From: a virus
Virus record (IMG/VR): IMGVR_UViG_3300042516_006280
Coordinates: 1 to 34,722 of that record
DNA length: 34,722 nucleotides
Strand: one strand, 5' to 3'
A program made the translations under genes and the position numbers. The notes under the pieces were generated by a model, which saw only the letters and a list, made by a program, of their open reading frames with translations, was not told where the DNA came from and did not search any database. Every line of letters starts with the position of its first letter. Position 1 is the stretch's first letter. Positions 1 through 8,034 of the stretch are shown piece after piece.

Positions 1-127
1 TGTTGGTGTAGCTGTTGGTGTAGCTGTTGGTGTAGCTGTTGGTGTAGCTGTTGGTGTAGCTGTTGGTGTAGCTGTTGGTGTAGCTGTTGGTGTAGCTGTT
101 GGTGTAGCTGTTGGTGTAGCTGTTGGT
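1..127. repeat. 12-bp tandem repeat coding ATPT
   Basis: There are ten perfect, uninterrupted copies of tgttggtgtagc (1-120) plus a partial copy (121-127). On the minus strand each copy encodes Ala-Thr-Pro-Thr in frame with the gene starting at 321. The array continues past the left edge, so its true copy number is unknown. Copies are identical at the DNA level, which implies recent expansion or slippage, or an assembly that stopped in the repeat. Confidence 0.97.
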
Positions 128-321
128 ACTCCATCAATAACATTGTTAAATTGATCGCCATCAGCAAGACGTCCTACCATTTTTCTATTTTCTCCATTTA
201 CAACCATAACTCCGTTGAGAGTTCTTTGTAAAGATTTGCCGTTTAGCAAAGAGGTGTCCATGCTTCCTTCTGTTGCCATGTTAACAACATCTGGGCTTAA
301 ATTAACTATAAAATCAGACAT
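1..321 (-). CDS. Partial protein with Pro-Thr repeat tail (C-terminus beyond left edge)
   Basis: The ATG at 321-319 is preceded on the minus strand by a strong AGGAG site (about 328-334). The frame is open to the window edge, so only 107 codons are visible. The first ~60 residues form a small domain. From about residue 64 the protein is an (ATPT)n tail encoded by perfect 12-base repeats. The domain resembles the stretch just before the Pro-Thr tail of its upstream neighbour (419-2704): both have EG(S/N)MDT, then QRT, then NRK, then DG..F. I infer a virion or surface protein on an extended Thr-rich stalk. The total length is unknown because the repeat runs off the window. A 97-base AT-rich gap with TATA-like strings separates it from the upstream gene. 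The specific function is not recognised. Confidence 0.75.
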   Translation of the reverse strand, partial: MSDFIVNLSPDVVNMATEGSMDTSLLNGKSLQRTLNGVMVVNGENRKMVGRLADGDQFNNVIDGVPTATPTATPTATPTATPTATPTATPTATPTATPTATPTATPT

Positions 322-418
322 GATTATCTCTCCTTTAAAAATTTATGGTTTTTGCGTCATCGACTTCATTAAATTGTGTGTTTAATATAAAAGTATATAT
401 TATAATTATAAGATTATT

Positions 419-2704
419 TTATGGTGCAGCTGTTGGTGTGGGTTCTGGTGTAGCTGTTGGTGTGGGTTCTGGTGTAGCTGTTGGTGTTGGTGTAGCTGTT
501 GGTGTTGGTGTTGGTGTAACCACCACAGGTTCTACAAACGAACTAACTGCATTATACCAAGGGTTTGTATCTAAGCTAAAGCTTTCACCATCTCTAGATG
601 AGACTATTTTTCTGTTTCCACAATTGTCAGTAAGTTCAAAATATCCGGTTCTCTGTATACTTCTACGTTTTCCAGTAACTGGATCGACTATTATTGCAGT
701 GTCCATATTGCCTTCTCCGTCATAGGCATAATTTGGAATTATTTCTGGATTATCAGGACTTAATTTTAATTCATAGTTTTCACTACCACAAGAAAAGCCC
801 CCAGTAACCTCCAAAAATTTAACAGCAATTGCTTCTGCATCTTCATAATCAAGATAATCGCCTGTTTCTCTTGCAACAAGAATGTATGCGATTGCATTTC
901 TTCCTGTTAACCCTCTAATGCAATGATCGTCGTAGCCATCTCCATTATCGTTGATGATCTGAGTTAAGCCCTCTGGACTTCCTGGAACAATTATCATGTG
1001 GTTTACGGACGGGTCCGATCCTTCTCCTCCGCCTTCACCGCCCTCTCTGTTAACTTTTACAAAAACAGTATAGGTGGATCCTTCGTAAACAACGAGCATT
1101 GTTGATTCATTTTGTGTGCTGCTGTCTGACCCCAATTCTCCACCAATTGAAAATTCTTCGATGTCAATATTGTTCGCAACCATGACATACATTCCCGGAT
1201 AGTAATTGGTGAAGTAACTACTATTGTCGCCAAAATAACCAACTCCCGACATTACTTGTCCGTCCATGGCAGGCTCGTAAACAGGTGATCCCTCATCTTC
1301 TAGGTCACTTTCATCTATGGCGGCAGAATGAGTATTTGGTACACTCAAAAGTTCTTCAACATTATCACCAGAGATATTATCAAAAAGTTGAGTCAAATTG
1401 GTATTGATGAAGTTTCCATCATCATACATGTCATCATAACCATCATTTATACCAAAACTTACATATCTGAATAATCTTTCCGAGTCTGGCGATCCTGTTA
1501 AACTCAACTTGGCAAAACCATAAAGTGCCTTGCCGCCATAATTGTACAAGCCTCCAACACAAATAATTTTGTTGTCGTGCAGAAGTATGTCTTGAACTCT
1601 TTGGCCTTCATATGATCCATCATCACCAAAACCATACCCGGTAACAAAAGTAGAGTCTTTGGTTCCATCCGCATTGAGTCTGATAATGTGTCCTTGTCTG
1701 TTGCCGTCGTATTGATTGAACCAACCGCCAACGACTATCTTTCCATCCGACTGAATTGCCAAGCATTGAACCACACCCTCGGTAGAATTCAATCCAGCAC
1801 CTTCTGTCTCAAAACTGGAATCCAAGGTTCCATCGGCATTCAATCTGACGATTCCGCTACTGCAAGGCGAGCCATTGTACTCACTGAACCATCCTCCAAC
1901 AATCAATTTGTTGTTGGAGTCTACTTCAACACTAGAAACTCTGTTGTTAAAACCAGTACCTACATCAAAAGTCTCATCCGTGGTTCCATCGCTGTTGAGT
2001 TTGATTACTTTGTTTGTGAAATTTCCGCCGACATAAATCTTGCCAGACGATAAAACATGAATTGCAAAAACATCGTTACTTAAAGTGACATTGTCAGAAA
2101 AACTTGTATTTAAAGACCCATCAGAATTCAACTTGACCAATCTGTTTACAGATGCATCATTATAATTGACAAATGTTCCTCCCACCAAGAAACTTCCATC
2201 GGAAAGAAGTTTTAATACAAGTGCATGATTACCAAACCCACGGTCGTCGTAGGAGCCTTCAAAGTTGAAAGTAGAATCCAACGATCCATTTGCGTTCAAT
2301 CTTGCAATTTTACCCACTGATGTTCCATTGATGTTTGCAAAATGCCCAACTATGACCAGTTTGCCATCAGATTGTTCTACTGCGTCTCTAACGAAGCCGC
2401 TGCTTCCGTCTGGAAAGATAGGAGCGGTAAAAGTTTCATCCAAGGTAAAATCGCTGTTGTATCTGCGAACATTTCTGGCGTTGTTGCCCTCGTCGGATGC
2501 GCCATCAATACCCACCCACAGATATTTACCGCCACTTAATGCGATGAATCTGTTTCCAAGCGGAGAATTGCCGGGAACATATGCGTTGTATTCGTTTTTT
2601 GCGACGTCAAAATCGTCTACGAAAACTCTTTTGTCCGGTATTAGGTTTGTTATTTCCTCGTATCTCGAATTTAGACTAGATAATATGTCGTTGATATTTG
2701 CCAC
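419..2704 (-). CDS. Seven-repeat Delta-60 (DUF5122) propeller protein with Pro-Thr tail
   Basis: This 761-residue protein starts at a GTG (2704-2702) with AAGGA six bases upstream. Residues about 50-412 hold seven repeats of the Delta-60/DUF5122 type: (S/D)(D/N)GK.(V/L)VGG.F followed by RLN.DG(S/T).D.(S/T)F. Seven is the number expected for a closed beta-propeller. Residues 413-650 are acidic and unassigned, with a Gly/Glu-rich patch near 555-562. Residues 662-710 resemble the N-terminal domain of the gene starting at 321. Residues 728-761 are a Pro-Thr/Pro-Glu tail. There is no signal peptide. Such propellers are common in bacterial surface proteins; here the setting suggests a virion fibre or adhesin. 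It is the last-but-one visible gene of the leftmost minus-strand block. Confidence 0.8.
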   Translation of the reverse strand: MANINDILSSLNSRYEEITNLIPDKRVFVDDFDVAKNEYNAYVPGNSPLGNRFIALSGGKYLWVGIDGASDEGNNARNVRRYNSDFTLDETFTAPIFPDGSSGFVRDAVEQSDGKLVIVGHFANINGTSVGKIARLNANGSLDSTFNFEGSYDDRGFGNHALVLKLLSDGSFLVGGTFVNYNDASVNRLVKLNSDGSLNTSFSDNVTLSNDVFAIHVLSSGKIYVGGNFTNKVIKLNSDGTTDETFDVGTGFNNRVSSVEVDSNNKLIVGGWFSEYNGSPCSSGIVRLNADGTLDSSFETEGAGLNSTEGVVQCLAIQSDGKIVVGGWFNQYDGNRQGHIIRLNADGTKDSTFVTGYGFGDDGSYEGQRVQDILLHDNKIICVGGLYNYGGKALYGFAKLSLTGSPDSERLFRYVSFGINDGYDDMYDDGNFINTNLTQLFDNISGDNVEELLSVPNTHSAAIDESDLEDEGSPVYEPAMDGQVMSGVGYFGDNSSYFTNYYPGMYVMVANNIDIEEFSIGGELGSDSSTQNESTMLVVYEGSTYTVFVKVNREGGEGGGEGSDPSVNHMIIVPGSPEGLTQIINDNGDGYDDHCIRGLTGRNAIAYILVARETGDYLDYEDAEAIAVKFLEVTGGFSCGSENYELKLSPDNPEIIPNYAYDGEGNMDTAIIVDPVTGKRRSIQRTGYFELTDNCGNRKIVSSRDGESFSLDTNPWYNAVSSFVEPVVVTPTPTPTATPTPTATPEPTPTATPEPTPTAAP
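422..519. repeat. Pro-Thr coding repeat, C-terminal tail of propeller gene
   Basis: An imperfect tandem repeat built from ggtgtagctgttggtg units, including two copies of a 24-base unit that adds gggttct. On the minus strand it encodes the Pro-Thr tail with interspersed Pro-Glu. It is related to the repeats at 1-127 and 34371-34722 but more degenerate. Confidence 0.85.
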
Positions 2705-2796
2705 AGTTTTTCCTTTTGTAATTCTCTAATATATAGAATATATATCGCAGAATTTAAAAATTTATAGACCCGGTACATTCAGGGTTAGGTAGCAGC

Positions 2797-3363
2797 TTAA
2801 ATATTTTTAATTTTATATCTATACTTTTCATAGAAGCTTTCTGCTTCATTCATTATGTTTCTATCTATATAAATTTCTTTTTTATATTGAGTCTTATTTT
2901 TTATCTTTATTTTATCTTTTATTCCAATCATTTGATGAATCTTATTGTAAGTTTCATCGTTTTGTAAATCTTCATCAAAAAACACAAGGCAGTCACCTGA
3001 TTTTTTAATCATTTCATATATTCTTCTAACTCTAAAACAGTAATAATTACAAGCGGTTCTTTCATCGTAAGTCTTATTATAAACTATATTATCTAAAGAT
3101 TTTTTTGGATCCCCAATAACATAAACAAAGTTTAAGTATTTGAATAATTCTTTACAAGAAAATTCGTGGTTATAGAGAATATGATCGAAATAAACTTTTG
3201 GTCTTTTTCTATATTCTGTATTTGGTCTTTTAAAAGATAGACAATCTAAATTGGAATATAAATTAAAGTTTAGCCTCTGAAGTCGAATGCCAGAGTCCAA
3301 ATTTTGAACCAAGGATTCACTTCCTGATTCTAAGTGACTTACAATTAAAAGAATTTTGTTCAT
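2797..3363 (-). CDS. Sulfotransferase-like P-loop protein (tentative)
   Basis: This 188-residue protein starts at the ATG at 3363, 12 bases after the stop of the upstream gene, and has no good ribosome-binding site. The N-terminus reads as a beta strand running into SHLESGSESL (residues 9-18), which resembles the phosphosulfate-binding loop of sulfotransferases. Near residue 80, VYVIGDPKKSLDNI resembles the second cofactor-binding segment of that family (usually R/DP followed by a helix). It is shorter than typical sulfotransferases, and the canonical Lys/Arg of the first loop is replaced. If real, it could modify surface glycans or proteins. A degenerate P-loop kinase fold is the main alternative. 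The C-terminus is very Lys-rich. Confidence 0.45.
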   Translation of the reverse strand: MNKILLIVSHLESGSESLVQNLDSGIRLQRLNFNLYSNLDCLSFKRPNTEYRKRPKVYFDHILYNHEFSCKELFKYLNFVYVIGDPKKSLDNIVYNKTYDERTACNYYCFRVRRIYEMIKKSGDCLVFFDEDLQNDETYNKIHQMIGIKDKIKIKNKTQYKKEIYIDRNIMNEAESFYEKYRYKIKNI

Positions 3364-3375
3364 ACTAGGTTAGCT

Positions 3376-4344
3376 TCAATCTTCTATAGAGTATTCCTCT
3401 ACAAATTCTATGATAAAATCACCATAATTCCCAGATTTTTTAATCAAAGATATTAATGAGTTTAATGAATGTCCATTTTTAGTTTCAGAAACAATCCATT
3501 TTATTAATTTTCTGATGGATTCTCTATCTTTATCTGAAATTATATAGTCAAACGCGCTTTTGATTCTCCACTCAGCCCACCCAGCCTGAGTACCAGCCGC
3601 TTTAATATCCTTTAATGGTTTTTTATTTTTAATTTCATTTTTTACCCAAATTACAAATCTATGAAATTTTAATTTTTCTATTAAAATTTTTACTTTGGAC
3701 TCTTGCCAACCAGATTTTTCTATTAAGTTTTTGATTTCTTCAATAGATCTTCCTCTTTCAAGCTCTTGAACTGCCCAATTTTCTAAAGTTCTAAATTTAT
3801 CCGAATTTGCTTTAAATTCCTTGTGATCTATTAGTCCAAGCATATCTAAAACATCAAAGTGAGAACCCGTGTACCCCAGAGTTCCCTCCCAGTTTACGTT
3901 TCCATAATTCATCTCTGGTATCTTAGCTCCTTTTTTGATTAAGAGCTCACAAATTTCTTTAACGTCTTCTTTGGCAGAACTATGGACTCTATGTCCATTA
4001 ATTGCAATAAACCAATCAAATAACTTAGACAAGTAATCTTCAGATAATTTTTCTCCTTGGCTTTCTATTTTGGATATTAAATTAAAAATAATTTCTTTAT
4101 TACAATCGCTTCTAAAAGTTGCTTTTTCAAAAGCTTTGTTCAAAGCTTTTATTAAATCTGATTTTTCAAAATAAAAATCTTTTAATAAATTGTTTGCAAG
4201 ATTTATTTTATTATTCTCTATAAAACTTATTAATTTAGTTAAGTCTGAAGGAGTGGCAGCCAACCCAGACCCATCCCCAAGGCTTTCATCGGATGCTTCA
4301 CTAATAAACCAGCTTTTAAACCTGCGAGATTCTTGGTTTTTCAT
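3376..4344 (-). CDS. Helical repeat protein with capsid-targeting-like N-terminus
   Basis: This 322-residue protein starts two codons after the stop of the upstream gene, so it is probably translationally coupled. Residues 9-17 (FKSWFISEA) resemble the end of the T4 internal-protein targeting sequence, which is cut after (L/I)xE; here that would be after ISE. Residues 31-180 are helical, with an ankyrin-like ELLIKKGAKI segment near 133-142. Residues 184-226, 227-270 and 277-319 are three copies of a ~43-residue unit with W near the start, a (K/R)(S/P)(I/L)..(I/L) helix, then GW in the first two copies. I infer a protein packaged inside the head or carried in the virion, but no enzymatic motif is visible. 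Its function is not recognised. Confidence 0.65.
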   Translation of the reverse strand: MKNQESRRFKSWFISEASDESLGDGSGLAATPSDLTKLISFIENNKINLANNLLKDFYFEKSDLIKALNKAFEKATFRSDCNKEIIFNLISKIESQGEKLSEDYLSKLFDWFIAINGHRVHSSAKEDVKEICELLIKKGAKIPEMNYGNVNWEGTLGYTGSHFDVLDMLGLIDHKEFKANSDKFRTLENWAVQELERGRSIEEIKNLIEKSGWQESKVKILIEKLKFHRFVIWVKNEIKNKKPLKDIKAAGTQAGWAEWRIKSAFDYIISDKDRESIRKLIKWIVSETKNGHSLNSLISLIKKSGNYGDFIIEFVEEYSIED

Positions 4345-4347
4345 GGC

Positions 4348-4905
4348 TCAAGGTCTCGGCACTGGTGCAGGAGCGCCGGAAGGAGTGCCAGAACCACCGG
4401 AAGGAGTGCCAGAACCACCGGCGGGAGCGCCAGATTTTTGTGCATATTGCGGTTGAGTATTAGCCGCCGATTGCATTCTTGGAATTGCGTCTCTTTCTTT
4501 TTTGAGAGCATTTAATATCATATTAATCCACTTAGACAAAGTTTGTGTCCCCCCGGCGTTCATCATGTTTTTAGTTTGATCGTTCTTTTCTAAAGTATCA
4601 ATTAACGCTGTCAAAGAATTAACTGCGGAATCGAATTTAGCTCCGGGACCCATCACCATATCTTTTGCTTGTGATAAACCGCCTCTTATGCCGCCACCGC
4701 TCCAAACATTTTGCCCAAACGCCATTGCTCCTTTTCCAATATTTTTGATGGTATCCATGAAACCTTCTTGTAACTCTGAATCTTTTGATAAATATTCGAT
4801 TATAAATTCTTGTGGGTCTATGTCCATTTCAACCATAAGATTGGCTGCTTCAATTATAGAAGCCTCTAGGTTTTTGTGATCAACAAATTCATAAAAAGTT
4901 TTCAT
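4348..4905 (-). CDS. Putative internal capsid protein with T4-like targeting N-terminus
   Basis: This 185-residue protein starts at the ATG at 4905 with AAGGA upstream. It begins MKTFYEFV, very close to the MKTYQEFIAE capsid-targeting sequence known from T4 internal proteins. A prohead-protease type site (I/L)xE-A occurs at SIIEAA (residues 17-22). The middle is helical and Gly-rich (residues 50-90). The C-terminus (about 155-185) is a disordered tail with two copies of GGSGTPS followed by a Pro-rich end. It heads the leftmost minus-strand block and is divergent from the M28 peptidase gene, with an 89-base AT-rich gap between them. The targeting role is inferred from the N-terminus; the mature function is unknown. 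Confidence 0.6.
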   Translation of the reverse strand: MKTFYEFVDHKNLEASIIEAANLMVEMDIDPQEFIIEYLSKDSELQEGFMDTIKNIGKGAMAFGQNVWSGGGIRGGLSQAKDMVMGPGAKFDSAVNSLTALIDTLEKNDQTKNMMNAGGTQTLSKWINMILNALKKERDAIPRMQSAANTQPQYAQKSGAPAGGSGTPSGGSGTPSGAPAPVPRP

Positions 4906-4994
4906 TGGTTTTCCTTATTATCGAGTTGCTAAATTATATATACAACATATAAAAAAAATTTTCTAATATATATTAAGTCTTACAAAGGAACAAC
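4906..4994. promoter_or_regulatory. Divergent AT-rich promoter region
   Basis: An 89-base gap lies between two divergent genes. It holds TATA-like strings (tatatataca near 4935, taatatatattaag near 4965) and one ribosome-binding site at each end: AAGGA for the minus gene and AAAGGA at 4984-4989 for the plus gene. The string atatatattaag recurs on the opposite strand near 8872-8882, in front of the gene starting at 8866. Promoter identity is inferred from position and composition only. Confidence 0.4.
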
Positions 4995-6071
4995 ATGAGA
5001 AGAAAACTTTTAATTTTAACGTCTTTTTTGCTTTCATTAATCAATTCTGGGCTAATTTATACAAAATTTGCTGTTATTGATAAACAACCTCAGAAAATCG
5101 AAGAGAAAAAGTTTAATTCTCTTGAAGAAGCCCTGGAAAAAGTAAGTGAACAAGATTTAAAGAAATTTGTTGAAAAGTTATCCGAAAAAGATCTTGAAGG
5201 TAGAATGAGTGGTAAAAATGGTAACAAAAAAGCCGCAGATTACATCGATTCTGTATTGGATGAAAATGGAATACCTCATACAAGACAAAGATTTGGTATT
5301 AAAAAAGGAGTTAATGTAGGTCCAAATAAAGAAGAAGGAGATTCGTTCACAGAAAATATAATCGCATACATAGTATCAGACACTAATAAAGACGACATAA
5401 TAGTTTTAGGAGCACATTTTGATCACATAGGCTACGGACCTGCATATAGCAGGGATAATAAAACTGCAATTCATCCTGGCGCCGATGATAATGCCAGTGG
5501 TGTTAGTGTTCTTTTGGAATTAGCCAAGATTCTGAAGACTATGAAATTAAATAAAACGGTTTGCTTTCAGTTTTATTCAGGTGAAGAAATGGGTTTATTG
5601 GGAAGCAAGTATTATTGTAATAACCCCATTTTGCCATTAGACAAACCAGATATTAAAAAGCATATAGCAATGATAAATTTTGATATGGTGGGGTACTTAG
5701 ATGAAAAGTACGTCAGAAAAGCCAGTTTGTTTGAAAGCTCAGTTGATCTCAGAGAAACTATCTACGGCTTAAATGATAAGTATAATTTCGCAAAGAAGAT
5801 CAGCGGCTTTGGTCCAGGTTCAAGTGATCACTCCAGTTTTTATAACAAAAAAATACCAATAGCTTTTATTCATACTGGAGTACATCCTTATTATCACACA
5901 TCAAGAGACACTCCTGAAAAGTTAAATTACAAAGGCATGGTAGAAATAACAAAATTTGCCCTTGAACTTATAAGCAAAATTGATTACGATAAGAATCCTG
6001 AATTTACAATAGTTGACTTTAAGCCGTTTGAAGCTAGCTACGATCACGAACAGATAAAATTTGGAGAATAA
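4995..6071 (+). CDS. M28-family zinc aminopeptidase, membrane-targeted
   Basis: This 358-residue protein has AAAGGA six bases before the ATG. Residues 5-24 are a hydrophobic signal or anchor segment; no clear cleavage site is seen. The M28 motifs are complete: H141 (GAHFDH), bridging D165 (GADDNASG), general base E197 and metal ligand E198 (SGEEMG), D230 (NFDMVG) and H301 (YHTSRDTPE). The family uses two zinc ions to remove N-terminal residues or cleave small peptides. The protein would act outside the cytoplasm, possibly in host envelope remodelling, peptide scavenging or lysis. The ferritin-like gene starts three bases after its stop, so the two are probably co-transcribed. It lies on a two-gene plus-strand island inside minus-strand virion genes. 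Confidence 0.9.
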   Translation: MRRKLLILTSFLLSLINSGLIYTKFAVIDKQPQKIEEKKFNSLEEALEKVSEQDLKKFVEKLSEKDLEGRMSGKNGNKKAADYIDSVLDENGIPHTRQRFGIKKGVNVGPNKEEGDSFTENIIAYIVSDTNKDDIIVLGAHFDHIGYGPAYSRDNKTAIHPGADDNASGVSVLLELAKILKTMKLNKTVCFQFYSGEEMGLLGSKYYCNNPILPLDKPDIKKHIAMINFDMVGYLDEKYVRKASLFESSVDLRETIYGLNDKYNFAKKISGFGPGSSDHSSFYNKKIPIAFIHTGVHPYYHTSRDTPEKLNYKGMVEITKFALELISKIDYDKNPEFTIVDFKPFEASYDHEQIKFGE

Positions 6072-6073
6072 TT

Positions 6074-6496
6074 ATGACTAAGCAAGAGCTTATTGATCTT
6101 TTAAACAACGATCTTAAGAATGAATGGAAGCATCATAATTTTTATTTACATAATGCCAGCACTCTTACGGGCTTGCTTTCAATAGAATATAAAGAGTTTT
6201 TGTTAAAGCAGGCTGAAGGTGAAATGCATCATGTGACTCAATGGTCAGACATGATAAAAGGCTTGGGTGGAATTCCTACAAAAATTTGCAATGAATTTCC
6301 AACATTATCATCCCTAGGGGAAATTCTTAATTATGCTTTATCAATGGAAGAAGAAGTGTTAGTTAATTACGTCAAAAGAATAGAAGATGCCGAACAATTA
6401 GGCGGCGTAGATGGATATTGGGTGACCATATTTCTTGAAAACCAAATACAAGACAGCAGACAAGACAGAGATGAAATACTAAAGTTTTTAAGTTAA
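6074..6496 (+). CDS. Ferritin-like diiron/iron-binding protein
   Basis: This 140-residue, all-helical protein fits a four-helix ferritin-like bundle. Candidate metal ligands are E17 (helix A, NEWKHH), E50 and H53 (an ExxH in EGEMHHV, helix B), E92-E94 (helix C) and E122 with D127 (helix D). This matches the bacterioferritin/rubrerythrin arrangement better than Dps. The likely role is iron or oxidative-stress handling in the infected cell, but a virion role cannot be excluded. The ATG follows the M28 stop by two bases. Its last nine bases overlap the end of the convergent gene at 6488-7207. Confidence 0.75.
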   Translation: MTKQELIDLLNNDLKNEWKHHNFYLHNASTLTGLLSIEYKEFLLKQAEGEMHHVTQWSDMIKGLGGIPTKICNEFPTLSSLGEILNYALSMEEEVLVNYVKRIEDAEQLGGVDGYWVTIFLENQIQDSRQDRDEILKFLS

Positions 6497-7207
6497 TGTT
6501 GGCGTGGGCGTTGGTAATGTATTTTGATCAACAAACCCGAAACAAACTGTGCAGTAAGTTTCACTCACAGTATAATTAAATGTTACGCTACTTACTGTTC
6601 CGTCTATTCTAATGATATTAAATCCTTCTTCGCCTGTAAACTGATTATATTGAGTGGCGTTTGCTGGATTTTGATATGTAGTATCTCTGCTCCAAATTGG
6701 AGTAAATGGCGTTGAAACCTGAACGGGAACAGCAAGTCCTGGTTGACCGACACTTGCAAATGCAACCAAAGCATCTGTAATAGGACTGCTGAAAGTGGCA
6801 GTAAATGTACCAGATTGGGTATTCATTATTTGAATTCCATCAAGTGGCACACCATTCTCTGCGGGAAAAGAAGTAGCAGAATACATTCCGGAGTGTTCGC
6901 CCATTCCGCCACCGCTTTGAATAATCGAAACAGTAATATTATTTTGACCTACTCCGGATGCTGTATTTGATGTAACAGAATTAATAGTCATCCACTGAAA
7001 TCCCGAACTACCAAAAACTTGTGGTGTGGGCGTTGGGGTGGCTGCAGGGGTTGGAGTTGGAGTTGGAGTTGGAGTTGGAGTTGGAGTCAAATTAGAACCA
7101 AAATACAATATTTGATTTGTAATTTTATATAAAGGTCTTTTCCAAAATCTATGCACAACACCCTTGGTTAAATCATAATGACCGTGAGATTTAAAATATT
7201 TTGCCAT
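6488..7207 (-). CDS. Pro-Thr-linker surface/virion protein with beta-sandwich domain
   Basis: This 239-residue protein starts at the ATG at 7207, four bases after the upstream stop. Residues 1-40 are basic and aromatic (KSHGHYDL, RFWKRPLYK) and could be an attachment segment. Residues about 41-62 are a (TP)n linker. Residues 65-228 are a beta-rich domain with FASVGQPGLAVPV and a C-terminal EEGFNIIRIDGTVSSVTF pattern, resembling extracellular beta-sandwich domains found in PEP-CTERM-type bacterial proteins. It ends in another short PTPTPT tail, as if a further module had once followed. I infer a short fibre or surface-decoration protein. It overlaps the ferritin-like gene tail-to-tail. Confidence 0.65.
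   Translation of the reverse strand: MAKYFKSHGHYDLTKGVVHRFWKRPLYKITNQILYFGSNLTPTPTPTPTPTPTPAATPTPTPQVFGSSGFQWMTINSVTSNTASGVGQNNITVSIIQSGGGMGEHSGMYSATSFPAENGVPLDGIQIMNTQSGTFTATFSSPITDALVAFASVGQPGLAVPVQVSTPFTPIWSRDTTYQNPANATQYNQFTGEEGFNIIRIDGTVSSVTFNYTVSETYCTVCFGFVDQNTLPTPTPTLT
7051..7087. repeat. 6-bp tandem repeat coding Thr-Pro
   Basis: About six perfect copies of ggagtt; the minus strand encodes Thr-Pro pairs in the linker of the gene at 6488-7207. The unit sequence differs from the 12-base repeats at the window edges, so this linker arose from a separate expansion. Confidence 0.85.
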
Positions 7208-7211
7208 GATT

Positions 7212-8024
7212 TTATGGTGTTACCAAATCACCATCTGCTAACACATATGGTATTTCTGTAACCTTTGAGGGATTAGTATTGCTGCTACTATATGTGTAGT
7301 TTATTTTACGAGCAAAATCACCAGCCACTGCTCCGGCTGGATATTCTATTATCTGAGTTATTCTATCGCTACCATCCACAGTTATTTTTTGAAAAGTAAA
7401 TAACCCGGATCTTCCTTTTAGAAGATCATAGTCTTCTTTTGCTGGAATTGTGAATCCTGCATCTTCAACCACAGATTCATCTATAGGATTTGTTGTGTCT
7501 AATTTGATTAACATTCCCAGGCTATCAGGATAGTTTAATCTATTTTCTATTGTGTGTCTTTCAAAATAGCTTGGAAGATCTGCGACACTTGCATATTTGT
7601 TAAATTTTAATAAAGATTCAGCGCCACTATTGCTGAAATAAATCTTTATATCCTGACGTTTCAGACTGTTCTTAGATACAACAACTGTATCTGCATTGTT
7701 AAGCTCGGTGACAGAGGCAACAAGTAGTTCTGAAAAAACCGGATTTGCATTCAATGCAGATGCTATTTCCGAAGCTCTTGTTTGCGAGGCGGTTGCTCCA
7801 GCTATGTTTATTTGAATTGAACTCCATATTTTAAAATCTCTATCCCAAGAATAATTTAGAGTTAAAGTATTCAAAGAAGAAAGATTATAAGGACCAGAGT
7901 TCCAAGCTATTTGTTTTGTTTGAGCGTTTTTGTTTGCTGGTATCTTATAAGTGATAGATGCTTGTCTATCACCTAAAACTAAATATCCCTGAAATTCTTG
8001 ATCAAATAAATTTTGAAAAAACAT
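7212..8024 (-). CDS. Beta-rich putative virion structural protein
   Basis: This 270-residue protein has no signal peptide or membrane segment. It is dominated by beta strands with alternating polar and hydrophobic residues. Residues 50-110 include a helix-strand pattern (SEIASALNANPVFSELLVASV) of the kind seen in phage structural proteins that bin or align with a partner. Residues 165-230 contain a KGRSGLFTFQKI segment. The start at 8024 has GAGGT (8030-8034) just upstream on the minus strand. It lies between a tail-anchored protein and a Pro-Thr-linker protein, all co-directional with short gaps, which suggests one virion operon. No family is recognised. Confidence 0.6.
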   Translation of the reverse strand: MFFQNLFDQEFQGYLVLGDRQASITYKIPANKNAQTKQIAWNSGPYNLSSLNTLTLNYSWDRDFKIWSSIQINIAGATASQTRASEIASALNANPVFSELLVASVTELNNADTVVVSKNSLKRQDIKIYFSNSGAESLLKFNKYASVADLPSYFERHTIENRLNYPDSLGMLIKLDTTNPIDESVVEDAGFTIPAKEDYDLLKGRSGLFTFQKITVDGSDRITQIIEYPAGAVAGDFARKINYTYSSSNTNPSKVTEIPYVLADGDLVTP

Positions 8025-8034
8025 TTTTACCTCT

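Noticed and set aside
1-127. CRISPR array or phage origin iterons
   Set aside because: The repeats are contiguous, without spacers, in frame, and encode ATPT inside an open gene.
345-725. Val-Gly repeat protein on the plus strand
   Set aside because: It is the antisense reading of the Pro-Thr tail of the propeller gene and crosses its coding region; no supporting start signal.
2750-2796. Terminator after the sulfotransferase-like gene
   Set aside because: ACCC...GGGT pairs only four to five bases with an 11-base loop, and the following A/T-rich run is not a clean T tract.
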